A stretch of 64,000 bases of DNA from positions 433,737 through 497,736 of the forward strand of contig MNCI01027123.1 in assembly GCA_015680685.1 (NCBI GenBank). The letters are read 5' to 3'. The notes beneath the pieces were generated by a model. That model saw only the letters and a program-made list of their open reading frames with translations, was not told the DNA's origin and made no database searches. Positions 23,423-36,620 of the stretch are shown here, piece after piece. Made by a program: the position numbers and the translations under genes. How positions within the stretch are numbered: position 1 is the first letter of the stretch; the number at the start of each line of letters is the position of its first letter. This DNA comes from Gnetum montanum (Eukaryota; Streptophyta; Gnetopsida; Gnetales; Gnetaceae).

Positions 23423-25164
23423 TAATGGTGATGATGATTAGGATCTTTAATACTTTTGGAATCTTGGTTAGGATTTGATCTTTAGCATCTTACTTTTATT
23501 GGTGGATTGTTGATATGGTTCTTACTACCACATGTTGATGGTTGTTCTACCTTATGAGCTTTCAAGCCATGGTTTCTTGTTATTGATATTAATAGAACTT
23601 CATATAATATTTCCCTACTTATTCACATTTGAATTAATCCTTCTTTTTATCTTTTATAGATAGAGTTGAAGTTTCTAATAATTCAAATGATGCTTTACAA
23701 GCATGGACTACTAGCTTATCTAGAACCTAGCCTTGTGGTCTATTTAGATTTTTTAAGAGCTTTTTATTCTCATTAAGATGGATATGTTATTTTTTGCATA
23801 ATTGAAATGTGTAATTTCTTGTTTAATATATGTTATGGGACTTGTAGCCTTTTAGATGATGATAGTCTTCCTTCTTATTCTTTTGGTTTCTTTGGACATA
23901 TTTACTAATAATTGGTCATGGTTATTGTTAAAAAAATGGATTGATTTTATGGATTTGTTAAGTTTACTTTTTTTATTACCTTTATATGGCCAATATCTAA
24001 CTTTAATTTTTACTCAATAAGTTTAGGGATATTACACCTAACTACCTAAATCATTTACTTTCCACATTATTTTGCAATATAGCTTGCTACAAATTCTAAA
24101 TCCTATATGATAATCATTATAGACTACTAATCTTCTATATAAAAAAAGCAAATGTCAATATTTCTCTATATGATTAGCAGTGTGCTTACTAGCTAAATTT
24201 AAGTTTGGTGTTCCCTTACTTAATAACCAATGTACTTGTTAGTTCTAACTACTCCCAATAAGTACTAGTTTTCCTCTTAATATGAAAGTGTTTATAACCT
24301 ACAAAAATTTTCATGTAAGTATCTTACAATGGTTGTTTCTACCATTAATCTCTAACAATTGGTTTCTTAGCTTCCTCATGTGATTTCTAATAGCTTAACT
24401 ATTATCTAAACTTGATTGTTTCTATAGGGTAAACTACATCCCATACTATAGCCCACTCTATACAACCATAAGATCCTATAATTCTACCATAATGCAATTG
24501 CATTCTATACTACACCTATGCTACTGTAATTCTACATTTCTTAAAGATTAGTTTTTAGGTTTATCTTTCTTACATTTTTTTCATATATTACATTTTCACT
24601 TTATATTTTCATCATTTCAAAGGTTGAGAATGTTGAGGCTTATCTTGAGAATGTAGAGAATGTTAATGATCAGGTCAAAAGTGACATTGAGGCTTATCTT
24701 GACACCATACAAGCATGTCACAAGTTGGATCACAACTCACGTTAGAGGTCATGACACTCATATTAAACTTGCAAGGTCATAGAATCATTGCAACCTTAAA
24801 TCATAATAGATGCACTAATTAATGAAGGATGTATAGGTGTTAAAGAGAAAGATAAATATAAAAAAATATTAAGAGAATAGTATGAATAGTTTTAGTAATG
24901 AATTCCAAAAAGAATCTAATAATATAGAAACATCAAAATAAAAATGAATGGTGCAAGGTAAAAATAGCAACATTGCATAAAATAAGATATAAGAAATAAC
25001 CAAACCATAATATATGAACATGGTTCATCTACTTGATAAGGCCAAAGAAGATTCTAATGCAAAGATAAGTATTTTCACTAAGAGTTCCAACAAGAGTTCC
25101 AACAATAAGTATAGTTTGAATCCATCCAATAATAATGTTCTAACAACATAGCTCTAAGGCTTCT
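23423..25164. other. AT-rich DNA between elements A and C, no gene recognised
   Basis: Stops in all frames. A short plus-strand stretch at 24620-24760 repeats TTGAGGCTTATCTTGA twice and translates to a Glu/Asn/Val-rich peptide, not recognised. No LTR end or primer site seen. Confidence 0.5.
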
Positions 25165-25996
25165 TGATGAGCAGTGAGTAGTCTCTACGTCCAATCATAC
25201 AAATCACTATCATTCACTATGTGATCTAGTCGAATTTCATAGACTTTAGACTAGATATAGGAAGTGAATCTAACATACGTGATCGTTGTCTTCTCAATTT
25301 CACTTGTGAAGTGCAAGTGTATGGTTAAGTGTAACTAAGGCATATGATTTTTATCATTTTATATTTATTATTTAAATATCCCTAAGTGCCAAAAAATAAA
25401 GTAATTAAATGTTTGATTAATCTAGTAACTAACTAATCTTTATCTAATCCTAACATAAGCATCCATTCCCACTTTCCTTACACATCTTGAACATGTTGCA
25501 ATGCTACTAGGTTACCAAGCGTTAAACACTACTGGGATTACCAAGCATTAACATATGCTTGAAGTGGTCGTACATATGTGTATTAATTAATTTCTAATTA
25601 ATTAATTAATTTTATGCATTAAAGTAAATTACTAAAATAAGAAATGCATTAAGTAAACATTAAGCTAATTCCATATGTTGCAAGGTTTGTAAAGAAAGCT
25701 CATCTTTATTGCCTATCACATCGAGGTGCTCAAGTACATTAATGCTTGAATAAAAATCCATACACTTCTCACTCCTACTGTGGGTACTTAAAAAATATTT
25801 TAACTATCAAATGAAAGAATTGCAAGAGCTTCACTAGGATACTAAAAATGGATGCTATAAATGCATTTGATTTGCACATTTATATAGGCGATTGAAGACA
25901 TTACATCAATGGATATGCTTCAACACATAAAACCCTATGTTAATGCGATTACATCGACGAGATCCTATTGATGTAGCTAATTAATGTAACTCATCA
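25165..25996 (-). repeat. 3' LTR of element C
   Basis: In plus orientation it runs TGATGAGCAG...AACTCATCA, 832 bp. It matches 47899-48704 along its length, including the shared GTGAAGTGCAAGTGTATGG and AGAAAGCTCATCTTTATT. A TATA box is read on the minus strand at about 25885 (TATATAAATG). The polypurine region on its right is decayed. Confidence 0.85.
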
Positions 25997-26149
25997 TACA
26001 CTAATGACTAAATGAAAATTCATCCTTGAATGAATAAAAGGATAACAAGTCTCTCACAAAATTTTGGGAAGGTATGGGATTATTAAATAACTACTAACAC
26101 ACAAACTAACACAACAAACCCTAAGTGCCCAAGTGTATGGATTATAAAA

Positions 26150-29060
26150 TTAGATGTTCATGACAACAAAATTAAACACCATGAAAAAAATTAACAACAC
26201 AACTCCTCTGATGGTTTGAAGACAAGAAAGAAGATTAAACAGTCTTAGTCGATCATGGTTCTTGAGGTGTCAAAGGACCTTCTCCTTCCTCTAATGTACA
26301 TAGCTATTGTGATTGAGACTATGGTTATGGTTGTCCAACTACAGCTATGACTTTTAGAAAAATATGGAAAGCATCTAGCAATGCTTTCATCTTCTCCTCC
26401 TTACCCTTGGGATCATACACAATCCACATAGCATCTTAAATGTGGGTTAGTATGGAAACATCCCAAGGAAAAGGCATTGCAAGAAACAAGTCCTTAACAT
26501 TAACAAACTAGGTAATAAACTATTTTCATTTAATGTCAAACACCCTAACTACATTTTACAACTTCTAGTAGTCATTCATTCTTTTGGTCAAGTCTCTATT
26601 ATTGATCTTTGATCTATGAACTTCACCTTGAGAACAACAAGTTCAACATTGGCTATTTCTAGCTTTGTTTTTTTCCCTTATGGTACTTGAGCTTTGCCTC
26701 ATATAGAAGGTACAAGTTGACCACTTGTTTCTCCAATTCTAACGTCCTCAGCCTTCTAACAGTCAGCATTTCCAAGTTTGAGTAATGGAGGTTGACAAGC
26801 TTTATGTACTCCATCATCTCCTCGATTTGTAGCTTCTTCAGGTAGAGTTCAACTTTGTTGTATTCATTTAGTCCATTCAAGTTGGGTTTCCATACATCAC
26901 CTCCTTGTTGGAGCTGCTGGAGGGTCTCATTCACCTTTACCTTCAGTAGTTGGATATGTTTTTCATTTATCTCTTTCTACAAGCCAACCTAGTCCCTATA
27001 ATGGTTCTTAATCCTTTCAAATTTAGGGACCTTATTTTTCTAGGTGGCAATTTTAATGGAAAAATTTTGGTGAAGGGTATGCACCTCCTCCATCGAGAGA
27101 TTTTAATTTTCTATAGCCAACCTTATTAATTCAGTGTTTACCCTAGCAAGCTACTCTTATTGTTGTCAGATGAATTTAGCCATTTTATTTTCTGTATCTT
27201 GATATTTCACAGGCAATGATTCTGTTAGGTGAGTCTAATGTTCTTCTTACAAACCTCCAATAAGTCCTTCTAAATGTTGTATGCAATGACATCTACTAAA
27301 GACTAATTAAAGGTTGTTGACTTCTTCGTGTACTCAACCTCATGAAGTTTTGTCTAAAGCTATTGAAAAGTTTCATCTTGTGCTACATTCTAGCTGAGTA
27401 TGGTGGGATCATTGAGGTAGGCTTTCAATTCCACAACCTCAATAGCCAAGCATCGATTTTGCGCTATCACTACCTCAAGTTGGGCATTGTCAATGAGAAC
27501 TTTGCCCCTAGCCTCAAGCAACTCTGATGATTTTATGAATATCAAAGATATCTTAAATTAGTTGCCTGTTCCTACCAATCAGTCTAATAACTTCTCATGT
27601 TGGGCTACATTGAATCTCTTACTTCCTACACCTATAGATATTTGCATGCTTCTAACTACAATAACATCTAGTACAAATGTTGCAAGGGGGTCAAGTCCAT
27701 GAACCACTCTATCAATGACCACCTCTACTATCGTTTCCTATCCTTGGTTCTACATCACTAGAATAGTTGCTCCCTTGCCCTCCTCCAAGCACACTCAAAA
27801 GGTAGTACCATTCCCAAAGATTTTTGGGAATGGTTGTTGTTGAAAGAGGGACATTGTTACCTCTTAGGTGCTAGCATTTGATCTTGTGGGCACCTACATT
27901 CTTTGAGTAGAAAACATTGGTGCTAAACCCTTCATCCTACTAATTGATCATGCCACCTCATTAAGATGACTCAACTTTGGCCTGTAAATAGAGGGTTCAT
28001 GACCACTTAGTCCCACCTACTACTACTATAGGAGTTACTCACAAAGTTTGTGCATGTGCTTAATGGTAGCACGGGACTCCAGTGTTGATTTTTCATGAAT
28101 GAATGGTGGTGGTGGCTACTCCTCTTCCTTGGTCATGGTAGGAACCTTATCATTCATCATCTCTATCCAAGAGGCATCAGGAGCATATCTGAGTGTATCA
28201 TTGGTGTAGTAGGCTATCCCTACCCTTTCGCATAATTTTCTAATAAGGCATGGGAAGGGAAGTGTCCTCCTTCCACTTTTATTTTTCTTGAACAACTTCT
28301 CTCTATCTAGATAGATTAGCTATGTAAGATTGATAGGTAATTTTCCACTTAGAGCTATGCATGCATGGGTGAAGAAGGTAGTCACCTTGCTAGGCCTCAC
28401 CATTGGATTAAGGTGGTAAGCTACTCTCTTGAAGTATGCTCGTTCTACCATGGTGAGTGCATCATACTCTTTATGGTCCACTTTGTAGCACTATTGGATC
28501 CACTCCTTTTTGACATCTGGGTCTACTTGTGTGAAGATCTTTGCCAAGTTAGTCCTAGTGTGAGGTAGGCCAAGGGCCTACAAGATGGCCTCCACCAAGT
28601 AGGACACACTCATTTTTTTTATCTTCACTACGGCATCTACCTACTTGTTGTTCTAGAAGAGATAGGTCTCTTTCATGTAATACTTCCCACTAGAAGTGAT
28701 GATTAGCCACATGAAAAAGGTGTGCAGTTGGGTTTTGACATCTTTGGAGAAAAGTTTAGGAAGGTACTAAAGTTCAATTCTTGAAGAATTAAACATTAGA
28801 TATCCCTAGACTAAATTTTCTTGAGGCAAGCATCAATCAACATGACCTCAAGGCATGTTCTTGGTCCCAATGCCTCATCTCAATGGGATTACTCTATTTC
28901 AACCTAGGAAATTTGTTGGACAAATTCCACTTTGAGCTCCTCTTGAAGAGGTCCCATTGTACGGGTTTCTGTGGCTTGCTCCTAGGATTTTTCTTACTAG
29001 TCCCTTTCAATTTTGGGTCATTTGTCCCTTGGTTGAGATAGTCCTCCTTCTTGCAAGTGC
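26150..29060 (-). pseudogene. 3' accessory ORF of element C (env-position; plant-transposon-protein-like domain plus coiled coil)
   Basis: This lies downstream of integrase on the same strand, where Athila-type elements carry an extra ORF. The N-terminal half (about 28150-28760) translates to a domain with KYYMKETYLF, ALTMVERAYFKRV and LSGKLPINL segments. This recalls the 'putative plant transposon protein' domain found in this position in plant elements; that assignment is my inference. The C-terminal half, best preserved at 26659-26934 (91 aa), is charged and heptad-like (YLKKLQIEEMMEYIKLV), hence probably coiled coil. Element B has a homologous segment at 42195-42470. Many stops break it. 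Function is unknown, and I see no clear membrane segment. Confidence 0.6.
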
Positions 29061-31000
29061 TATGGTCTTGGTGCCATCTATAATTACAACATGATCAAGG
29101 ATTAGCCTTTGGTATGTAACTTTGAAACACTTAGGTATCTTATCTCTTTGGATTAGCTACACTTGGCTAAGTTGTGATCATGGCACATTTGATTATTTTA
29201 ATATTAATTTATTATTATTTCATTTTAATGTATACCAAAGTTCATTGGAAGGGTTTAACTATCATAACTTAGTGAGTTTAACATTATCTTATTGGTTAAA
29301 CCTTGTAAGAGTTAGAACAAATTCAAAACATTTGTCATAAAAAACCTAAGGTTTATGGCCCTGATGACATAAAGCTCACCTCTAGTAGTTACAAGACTAA
29401 AGAACAAGGGTAATCAAATAAAAGGTTTAAAAGTTATGGGCTCTAAAAGGTATTGGGCTCTAAAAATTTACCAAAACTCCTCTCATGTTTGAAGCAAATG
29501 GCCAAAAATTCCTAAGTGTTAAGTACTATTAATATAATTTTTTCACTACATCGATAGGATCCCATTGATGGGATCATGTGGATGTGGTCAACCACATCAA
29601 TCGGATCCCATTGACACAACTATTAACAAAATTTTGACTTTTGAAAATTTGAAGAAAAACAAAGAGTTTCTATGTCAAATTAGAGTCCAATGGAAGTCCA
29701 AGAAGCCTAGAACACAATGGAATCCATGAAGAGGACTTGGTAGTTCATAGAAAAATAGTTTTAATTAGGAAAAATTCCATGAAGAAGTGCACAACTAGAC
29801 ATAACCAATGTGGAATGCAAAATATTTTGAAAGTGAAAATGTCTAAGAATAAGGAACTTAACTAGCCTAACCAAGGGAAATGCAAGTGGGTCCTCCCCAT
29901 AGTAGGCTCATGTTCTTGATGTCCTTGCATATCCTCAAACCAAGGAGTTTGTGGACCCAACGATTGATTAATGGTTATGGTATGTTAAGGACCAAATCTA
30001 GAAAGAATCTACCTAAGAATTTTAACACATCAAACTAAGACATTGAACAAACTATGAAAAATGGTAGTGAGGTGAGTTATGAAAAGTAGAGATGGATGAG
30101 GTAGAGGGTGGAATGGAGCCCGTATTATGGTAACATGAAGTTCCTTATTAATTTTGTGGTTAATATAACTTGATAACATCCATCCTTAGTCTGAATTAAA
30201 ACTAACCACTTATAATGACTTCGCATTGACACTCCATGACCAACCCACCTCCTCAAGGCATAATAATATCCTAGAGATTAATCACCATTCCTAGAAGAGA
30301 AGAAAAGATAAGTAGGAAGTGAGATGGACCTTAGTTAGAGAGGATCTTCAGGAATGGATAGCATGTCTTTCTAGTCCCATAACTAGTTTTTATAGCCCAT
30401 TATTTCATCTAAGGGGTGTGCTTTGAATTCCCATTATTTGTTTTTGAATTTTATATTTTTGTTTGTTTTTTATGGGAACCACGCCATGCAAAGATTTTTG
30501 ACTTCCTATTATTGGTCGATAATAAAATAGTGAAAAAACCATGAAAACACTCATGCACACAAGAGGGTAGGCAAGTACAAAGAGCATCAAATCCCCTTAA
30601 AGTCACACCCTCATTTATCCATTTAATCCTTATCAAGTTTGGAAACTACCAAGGTTACAAGTTCATCATAAGTTTCATTAAGGAAGGGATATCATATTTC
30701 TAGAACAAGGACACACCATAGAGTTTGAGGATGGGTGGATGACGTGGACTCACTACCTATTATCATGAAAAAGAAACCATGTCTTACTTATCAGTACTAA
30801 AATTTAGAGATAGAATCTAGACATTAGCAATCAAATAACACTATAGTACAAACCACCATTATCAATAGCTACAATTGCACTTAGTCCTAGTGGCAATAAA
30901 GAAAAATAAAACAAAACATTAGGAAAGTATTAGAAAAACCCAAACCAAATAAAATAAAGTAGAATATAGAATAATTTCTAAAATATTTAACATAGAGAAA
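29061..31000 (-). other. Non-coding spacer of element C between integrase and accessory ORF
   Basis: No domain seen. The stretch 29870-30730 resembles element D 61630-62560 (shared GGGTCCTCCCC-AG-AGGCTCATG and TTTCATCTAAGGGGTGTGCT). A hairpin region with GATGTGGTCAACCACATC (29581-29598), flanked by GGGATC and GGATCCC, resembles the LTR U3 palindromes. Confidence 0.5.
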
Positions 31001-31006
31001 AATCTA

Positions 31007-32240
31007 CTAAATATGGTGTAAAATAAAAATTAAGCGTGCATGTCCATCCGTTGAGGTGTTCTGGTCACTAGCTCTCATAGGCTCATGGAAAGGTTTGATT
31101 TGTTGCATATTAACCAATAGTTTCTTGTTTAGGATTCTTGGTTTATATATTAACATTTCCCTAGAAGGAAAGGTTTCATAGATAACATAAGGCCCCTCCC
31201 ACAATGTTTGGAGCTTGGTTCTTTATGGTACATGTATGCGATTCTAGTAGAGGACGCTATCTCTTGGATGAAATTTTACATTTCTTATTCTAAGGTTATG
31301 TCATTACTAATTGAATTCCTTATGCAACTCGTTAGATGATAGTGCTACCAATCAATTCTCATCTAACAAGTTAAAGTTCATTAATCTTTCTTTTTGTGCA
31401 AGACTTATGTCAAGGTCAAGGTCACAAGCTCTTGATAATGTACAAAGCTCAACTTAAATTAGAAGTGTTGGCAATTTTCCATACATAAGCTCATAGGCAA
31501 AGTAGCCAATAGGAAGTTTCCATGTGGAGCAATAGGCCCAAAGAGCATCCTTGAGTTTTGTGCTCCAATCCCTCCTATATTTACTAACAGTTTTTGTTAG
31601 TATCTTTGTTATTTTTCTATTTGTAGCCTCTACTTGACCATTGGCTTGGGGGTGGTAGGGTGTTGTTAATTTATATTCAACCCCTAAGCATTGCACAAGT
31701 TTTTGAAAGGTAGTGCCTGTAAAAGAAGTATCATTGTTAGAAATAAGTGCACATGGCATCACAAACCTATTTACCACATTTTTTTGTACAAACCAAGTAG
31801 CCATAGAATATGTGTAATCAATGATAGTTGTAGCTTCCATCCATTTCATGCAATAGTTAACCACAATAACTATGATGTATGCCTTTCCATTTCACATGGG
31901 TGTGATGGAACCCATGAAGTCAACACCCCAAATTTCAAATAGCTCCAGTGGTTGGATCCACTATTGCGATCCCTCCATATGAGTAGTTATTCCACCATCA
32001 TGTTGATAGCATTCATAAGAGTAAATGAGCTAGTGAGCATTCCTAAAAGGCATTGGTCAATAATATTGTACCATGAGCATCTTAATGATCATGTGTCTCC
32101 TAGCATAATGGCCCCCACAAGGACACTCATGAGCATCTTGGATAACACATAGTTGATTAGCATTAGGAACACCCCAATGAACCAAGCCATTGACGTGCAC
32201 CTTGTAAAGATGTACATTGATCTCCATGAAGTGTTTCTGC
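31007..32240 (-). pseudogene. Integrase of element C
   Basis: The best frame is 31454-31864 (136 aa): YCMKWMEA, ISNNDTSFTG, LTTPYHPQANGQVEATNR, and YELMYGKLP at its end. The first catalytic Asp is visible in GVDFMG (about 31911-31929) and the Glu in QVEATNR. The second Asp position reads Asn (SNND where the family has SDNG/SDGG). The C-terminal part is at 31007-31204 (MWEGPYVIYETFPS, QQIKPFHE). Stops separate these pieces. It lies between RNase H (right) and the 3' spacer (left), the normal gypsy order. Confidence 0.88.
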
Positions 32241-32251
32241 TACTGAAGAAA

Positions 32252-32870
32252 CTATTGTTTCTTCCTATGGTTCCACTCTTGTGGCATTAACTGATTGAGA
32301 AGATAGGTGAGAATGTGATCATACCAATTGGATTCAATGGGCATTTGTTTAGTTATAGCCCCGGAAAAGTAGACTTCATCAGGAAACTTATCTAATAGTG
32401 GGCTTTCCTCCTCTTTATTTTCCCATCGCAACCAAGACAAGTGGTTAGCAATCATGTTCTTAGTTCCCTTTTGATCTACCATCATAAGATCAAACTCTTG
32501 CAAGATCACTAGTCATTATATGATACAAGGATTCACTATTGGTTTGTTCATGAGGATCTAGATTACACTATGGTCTGTGTGCATGAACACCACTACCATC
32601 AATTCTTTCTTTGTTGTGGTGTAATTCAGTTACACACCCACAATACTTTTTCTCACATAGTGCATGTAGTAAGGATGTTTTTAATCATCCAACTACATGA
32701 GCATGGCTCCCAAGGCATAATTCGATGCATTCTTCATGATGTGAAAAGGTCTAGATCAATTAGGTTCTCATAGAATTGGAGTTTCTATGAGCTTCTGCTT
32801 GAGCTACTAGAATGCACATTCGCATTCCTTGGTCCGGAAAAATAGAGCATCCTTCTTTGTTAGGTCTACC
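32252..32870 (-). pseudogene. RNase H of element C
   Basis: The C-terminal end is clear in 32252-32509: EFDLMMVDQKGTKNMIANHLSW, then LLDKFPDEVYF. The family form is a D-to-N changed ADHLSRL followed by FPDE, typical of Athila-like elements. The N-terminal part is scattered over frames up to about 32870. It degrades the RNA strand of the RNA/DNA hybrid in an active element. Stops abound. Confidence 0.75.
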
Positions 32871-33379
32871 AATAATTTAGTAATCTTAGAAAAATTCTCT
32901 ACAAATCACCAATAGTAACTAGTGTGTTCAAGGAATGACCTCACATCTTTGATTATTTCTGACTATTTGGTAATTTCTTAGATGATTCGTATTTTTTTAG
33001 GGTCCACCTCAATCCCTTTTTCAGAAATTTTGTGCCCCAAAACAATGCTTTCATGTACCATCAAGTGTCTTTTCTACTAATTGAGGCTAAGGTTTGTCTC
33101 CACACACCTTTTTTAGCACTTACTCAAGATGGTCCAAGGCTTTCTCAAATGTAGCCCCATAGGTGGAGAAGTCATCCATAAAGATTTTCACCTTGCTACC
33201 AATCTGTTGTTGGAAGATGATCAAGACAAGGTGTTAAAATGTGGCAAGGGCATTGCATGGGCCAAACAACATCTTTCTATATGTGAAATTTCCCTAGGGA
33301 CTTGTGAATGTTGTTTTGGCCTAATCCTCTAGTGTAATATGAATTTGGTTATAACCACTATAACCATCCAAAAAGCTAT
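32870..33379 (-). pseudogene. Reverse transcriptase of element C, downstream part (left of the B insertion)
   Basis: Read leftward from the insertion point: SFLDGYSGYNQI, then FTYRKMLFGPCNALATF, then the catalytic box as FMDDFSTYG (about 33165-33185), then FEKALDHLE. These are the central and C-terminal RT motifs of plant gypsy elements. Stops replace several Trp and Gln codons. The upstream part lies at 43929-44200, separated by element B. Confidence 0.85.
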
Positions 33380-33384
33380 AGTAG

Positions 33385-34271
33385 TGATAAATTACATTTT
33401 ACAATGGCTACGATATCAGGCATCCAATATTAGACTCACAATATCACATATCCAATATTGGAGCCCATGATACAACATTGGATATTTGATATCGTTTCAC
33501 ACATGCCTACTTATAAATATGACACTTAGGTGCATGGTTGAATGATGAATTTTAGTCCATAGTAGTAGAACTCTTTTAGTTTGTTTCCATGAACTTAGAC
33601 TTAGATATTAGAAGTGTGAATTAGTGAACAACATCTTTATTTGAGCATTTTGTACTTGGGCATAAGTATGACTGGAAATAAAGATTGAGCTATTTCTCAC
33701 TATTGCAACATTGTCCTAGATTTACTATTCACTTAGCATAATGTTTACTGTTTACACTTAAAATAATTTTCTTACTATTTCTTAGTTAATGATTTACTTT
33801 TTATGCACTTTACCATTACTATTATTAAGCAAAATGATTATGACTAATCTCAAGCACTTGAGTGTGACTGCTTGGTAACCGAATAGTGTTATCACTTAGT
33901 ATGCCCAGTGGCGATACACTTGGTAATCCTAATGGTAGTTACATGAAGCCTAAGGTGTGAACAAAAGATTAGTATTGGATGCTCATCTCCATAGGCTAGA
34001 ATAGTACTTAGAGTTTTCCTTAGACATAGAATTATTTTCATACTTTACCATCATAGCTAGGAGATATGGCCCACCATTAATATATCATACACCTTACCAA
34101 GAGCTAAAGCATATGCATAGATTATACTAGCTTCACATGGGAATATAATGATCCAAAACTTTAACTAATTACTAGCATAATCACATTGCCTCATCCACAT
34201 ATTATGATTGAGCTATGCATAAACACTTGTATCTTGTATGGTTGGGTGTTGGATTACTCCACCACTCATCA
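33385..34271 (+). repeat. 5' LTR of element B
   Basis: It opens TGATAAATTAC and closes CCACTCATCA. TATAAAT is at 33512-33518 followed by ACACTTAGGTGCATGG. GATATC and CCAATATTGG palindromes lie in U3. A primer site follows at once. Confidence 0.92.
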
Positions 34272-34272
34272 T

Positions 34273-34291
34273 TGGTACTGTTGCTAGGGAC
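34273..34291 (+). other. Primer binding site of element B, tRNA-Asp type
   Basis: TGGTACTGTTGCTAGGGAC follows the LTR by one base. It matches TGGCGCCGTTGCCGGGGAC with four changes; three are C/T or G/A transitions, the other is C-to-A. Confidence 0.8.
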
Positions 34292-34469
34292 AAGTCAATG
34301 TATGCTTAGTAACTAATTTCACAAAGTTCATTGTACTTGGAACATAGAGTCAAACTTTATAATTTTAAGAAAATCATACTTAAAAAAATATTTAAAATGC
34401 AATATGGTTTCAAACAAAAATACAACATCACCTACTAAGGAACTATAGACAAGTGATGAAAAAATTTAA

Positions 34470-36620
34470 GAAGAAGAAGACTAAAGTATGTTGATGTAGA
34501 AAACAATCTCATATGATCATGATGATCCTTGCTATCATAATTTAGCATTCATATTTCATTAGGATGGACAACTCAAGTGGGGATATCTATGAGGAAACAT
34601 TGTTTTACCACCAAAACGTTCAACACCCATTATGCTCCAAACTGCTCTTAAGAGGATGAAAATAAGTGAAGCACTTGGAAGGTATCATGAAACCAAATAC
34701 ATGACTCAACAATATAAACCTATTGATGAATAGCTAAGGAAAGACCATGTTATGAAAGTAAGACATGAACAATACAAAGGAAAGACAATCAATTCTACTA
34801 TTGTCTTGGAGGAGCTTGATGAAGATGTGTTTAGTGCTGAACAAATTAACCAAAATCATGAGTTTCAATCAGAAATGCCTATCATTCAATTGGATGAACC
34901 TATCAAGAATAAATCACACTTTGAATTAGTAGAGATACTCAAGTAGGAGGTAAAAGACTCAATGCACAATCAGGACTCAAGACCAAGAGTTCCTGCTAGG
35001 TCTCATAGAGAAGAACATCAAAGTCATCACAAGAGAACAAGTCAACACCGTTCTCCTACTACCTCATTTGCATCCTCACAATCATCAAAAGACTCTAATA
35101 GAAGAAGGAAAAAGTAAAAGGACCATAATAGGTAAGAGAGGAGAACTCATAACTATCATGACCATTACTCAAGACATTCTAATTCAAAAGATGAAGAGTA
35201 TTAGAAACACAAATGTAGGGATCATAAAAATCATGAAAGGGATGAGCATAGAAGGGGGTACTACTACAACTAAGCACACGAACCTAATTGAGATGATGAA
35301 CCCCTAATGGCAACTTGCAATATGATTAACATACAATAATATTTTCACATTCCAACTAGGCATGTGATGGATAGCTGAATCAAAGTGTTTGATACAAACA
35401 GCATGTTAATATTTTAAGGTGGCTATAACACTAATCCACAACATCACCTTTAAGCTTTCCATGATGCCTACACCCTACAGAACATTGAAAGTGACCAGAA
35501 AAAGTTAAATTTTTTTCCTAGAACACTTGTGAAGGAGGCAGAAAGCTAGTACAGGTCACTAGAACTTGAATCAATCAAACACTAGAGTACCATGCTAGAA
35601 CTCTTTAACGATAAGTATCAGACTTATTCATGAGTGTTCAACTTAAGAAAAAAAATCCAAGGATGGAAGCAAGGAACTCATGAGACCCTTGATGTAGCAA
35701 TGGAAAAATATTATTCACTATTCCACTGATGCCCAAGCCATGAATTTTCACCAAGGAAATAGCTCAAGCACATTGTAGATGGGTTGCAAAGTAAAACAAA
35801 AGAGACTTTTGGGATTTATGCCCAAGGAAGATCATCAAAAATGATTGTCCATCACATCCAAAGATTAATTAATCAAGTAGCAATGAAGGAAGAAGAACTC
35901 ATAAAGAGAGAGTTAGCTAAGGAATATAACAAAGATCCATCAATTAGAAAGAGAGATGTGCAGATATGTAACAAGAAAAAGGATGAAACCTTGGAAGATG
36001 TTATCTAGAAAAACACTCTGCCTATTCAAAAATTAATCAATGATATAGAAACTAAGGTAGAGAAAGTCTTGGATTCATTAGATGAAAAATTTGCTACAAC
36101 TCTAAAGATTGTGGAAGAAAAGACTAAACAAGAACTTAATAAGGGTAAGAAAAGGAAGAAGAAAAGAGCTAGTGGATAAGAAAGTTATAAGGACAAAGGA
36201 AAAGTTGCTACTATTGAAGGCTACCCTAACTTAAGTTTAGAGGAAGAAGAAGGATGCAATGTGTGCTAGTATGAACATCCTAAGGGATGTTGTCCTGTTA
36301 TGATCCACTTGCAAGAATTTGGGGTATATGCACTCAATCTAATCTTTGTCAAAAATCATATGCCCAAAAGACTATCTTATTCTCAAGTTCCTATTAGGTA
36401 AACTTTCTAGCTAACGTATTATCCAAGAAAATCCTACCCTCAACCACAAGAGCAATATTAGTAGTAGTGGAAACAATTGTAGTTATGGGCTATGCTACCA
36501 CCAAGGAAAAAATATTCATACAGGCAACCAAACCCTAATGGATATTACATTCAATGTCCAATATCTTCAAGAAACACATTAGTTCAAACTTCTTCTCCTT
36601 ATTATCCACTAGAATGATAC
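34470..36620 (+). pseudogene. Decayed gag of element B
   Basis: The N-terminal acidic and Ser/Arg-rich part lies at 34560-35330. The capsid-like domain begins at about 35400 (GGYNTNPQHHL) and continues YRSLELESIKH, MLELFNDKYQTY, EKYYSLFH-CPSHEF, HIVDGLQSKTKETFGIYAQG. The best open frame is 35784-36008. A Lys/Glu-rich linker precedes the zinc-knuckle-like motif CNVC-YEHPKGCCPVM at about 36257-36305 and HLQEFGVYALN. A Tyr/Pro/Gln-rich tail ends near 36620. It aligns throughout with the gag of A and C. Stops and frameshifts make it inactive. Confidence 0.85.
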
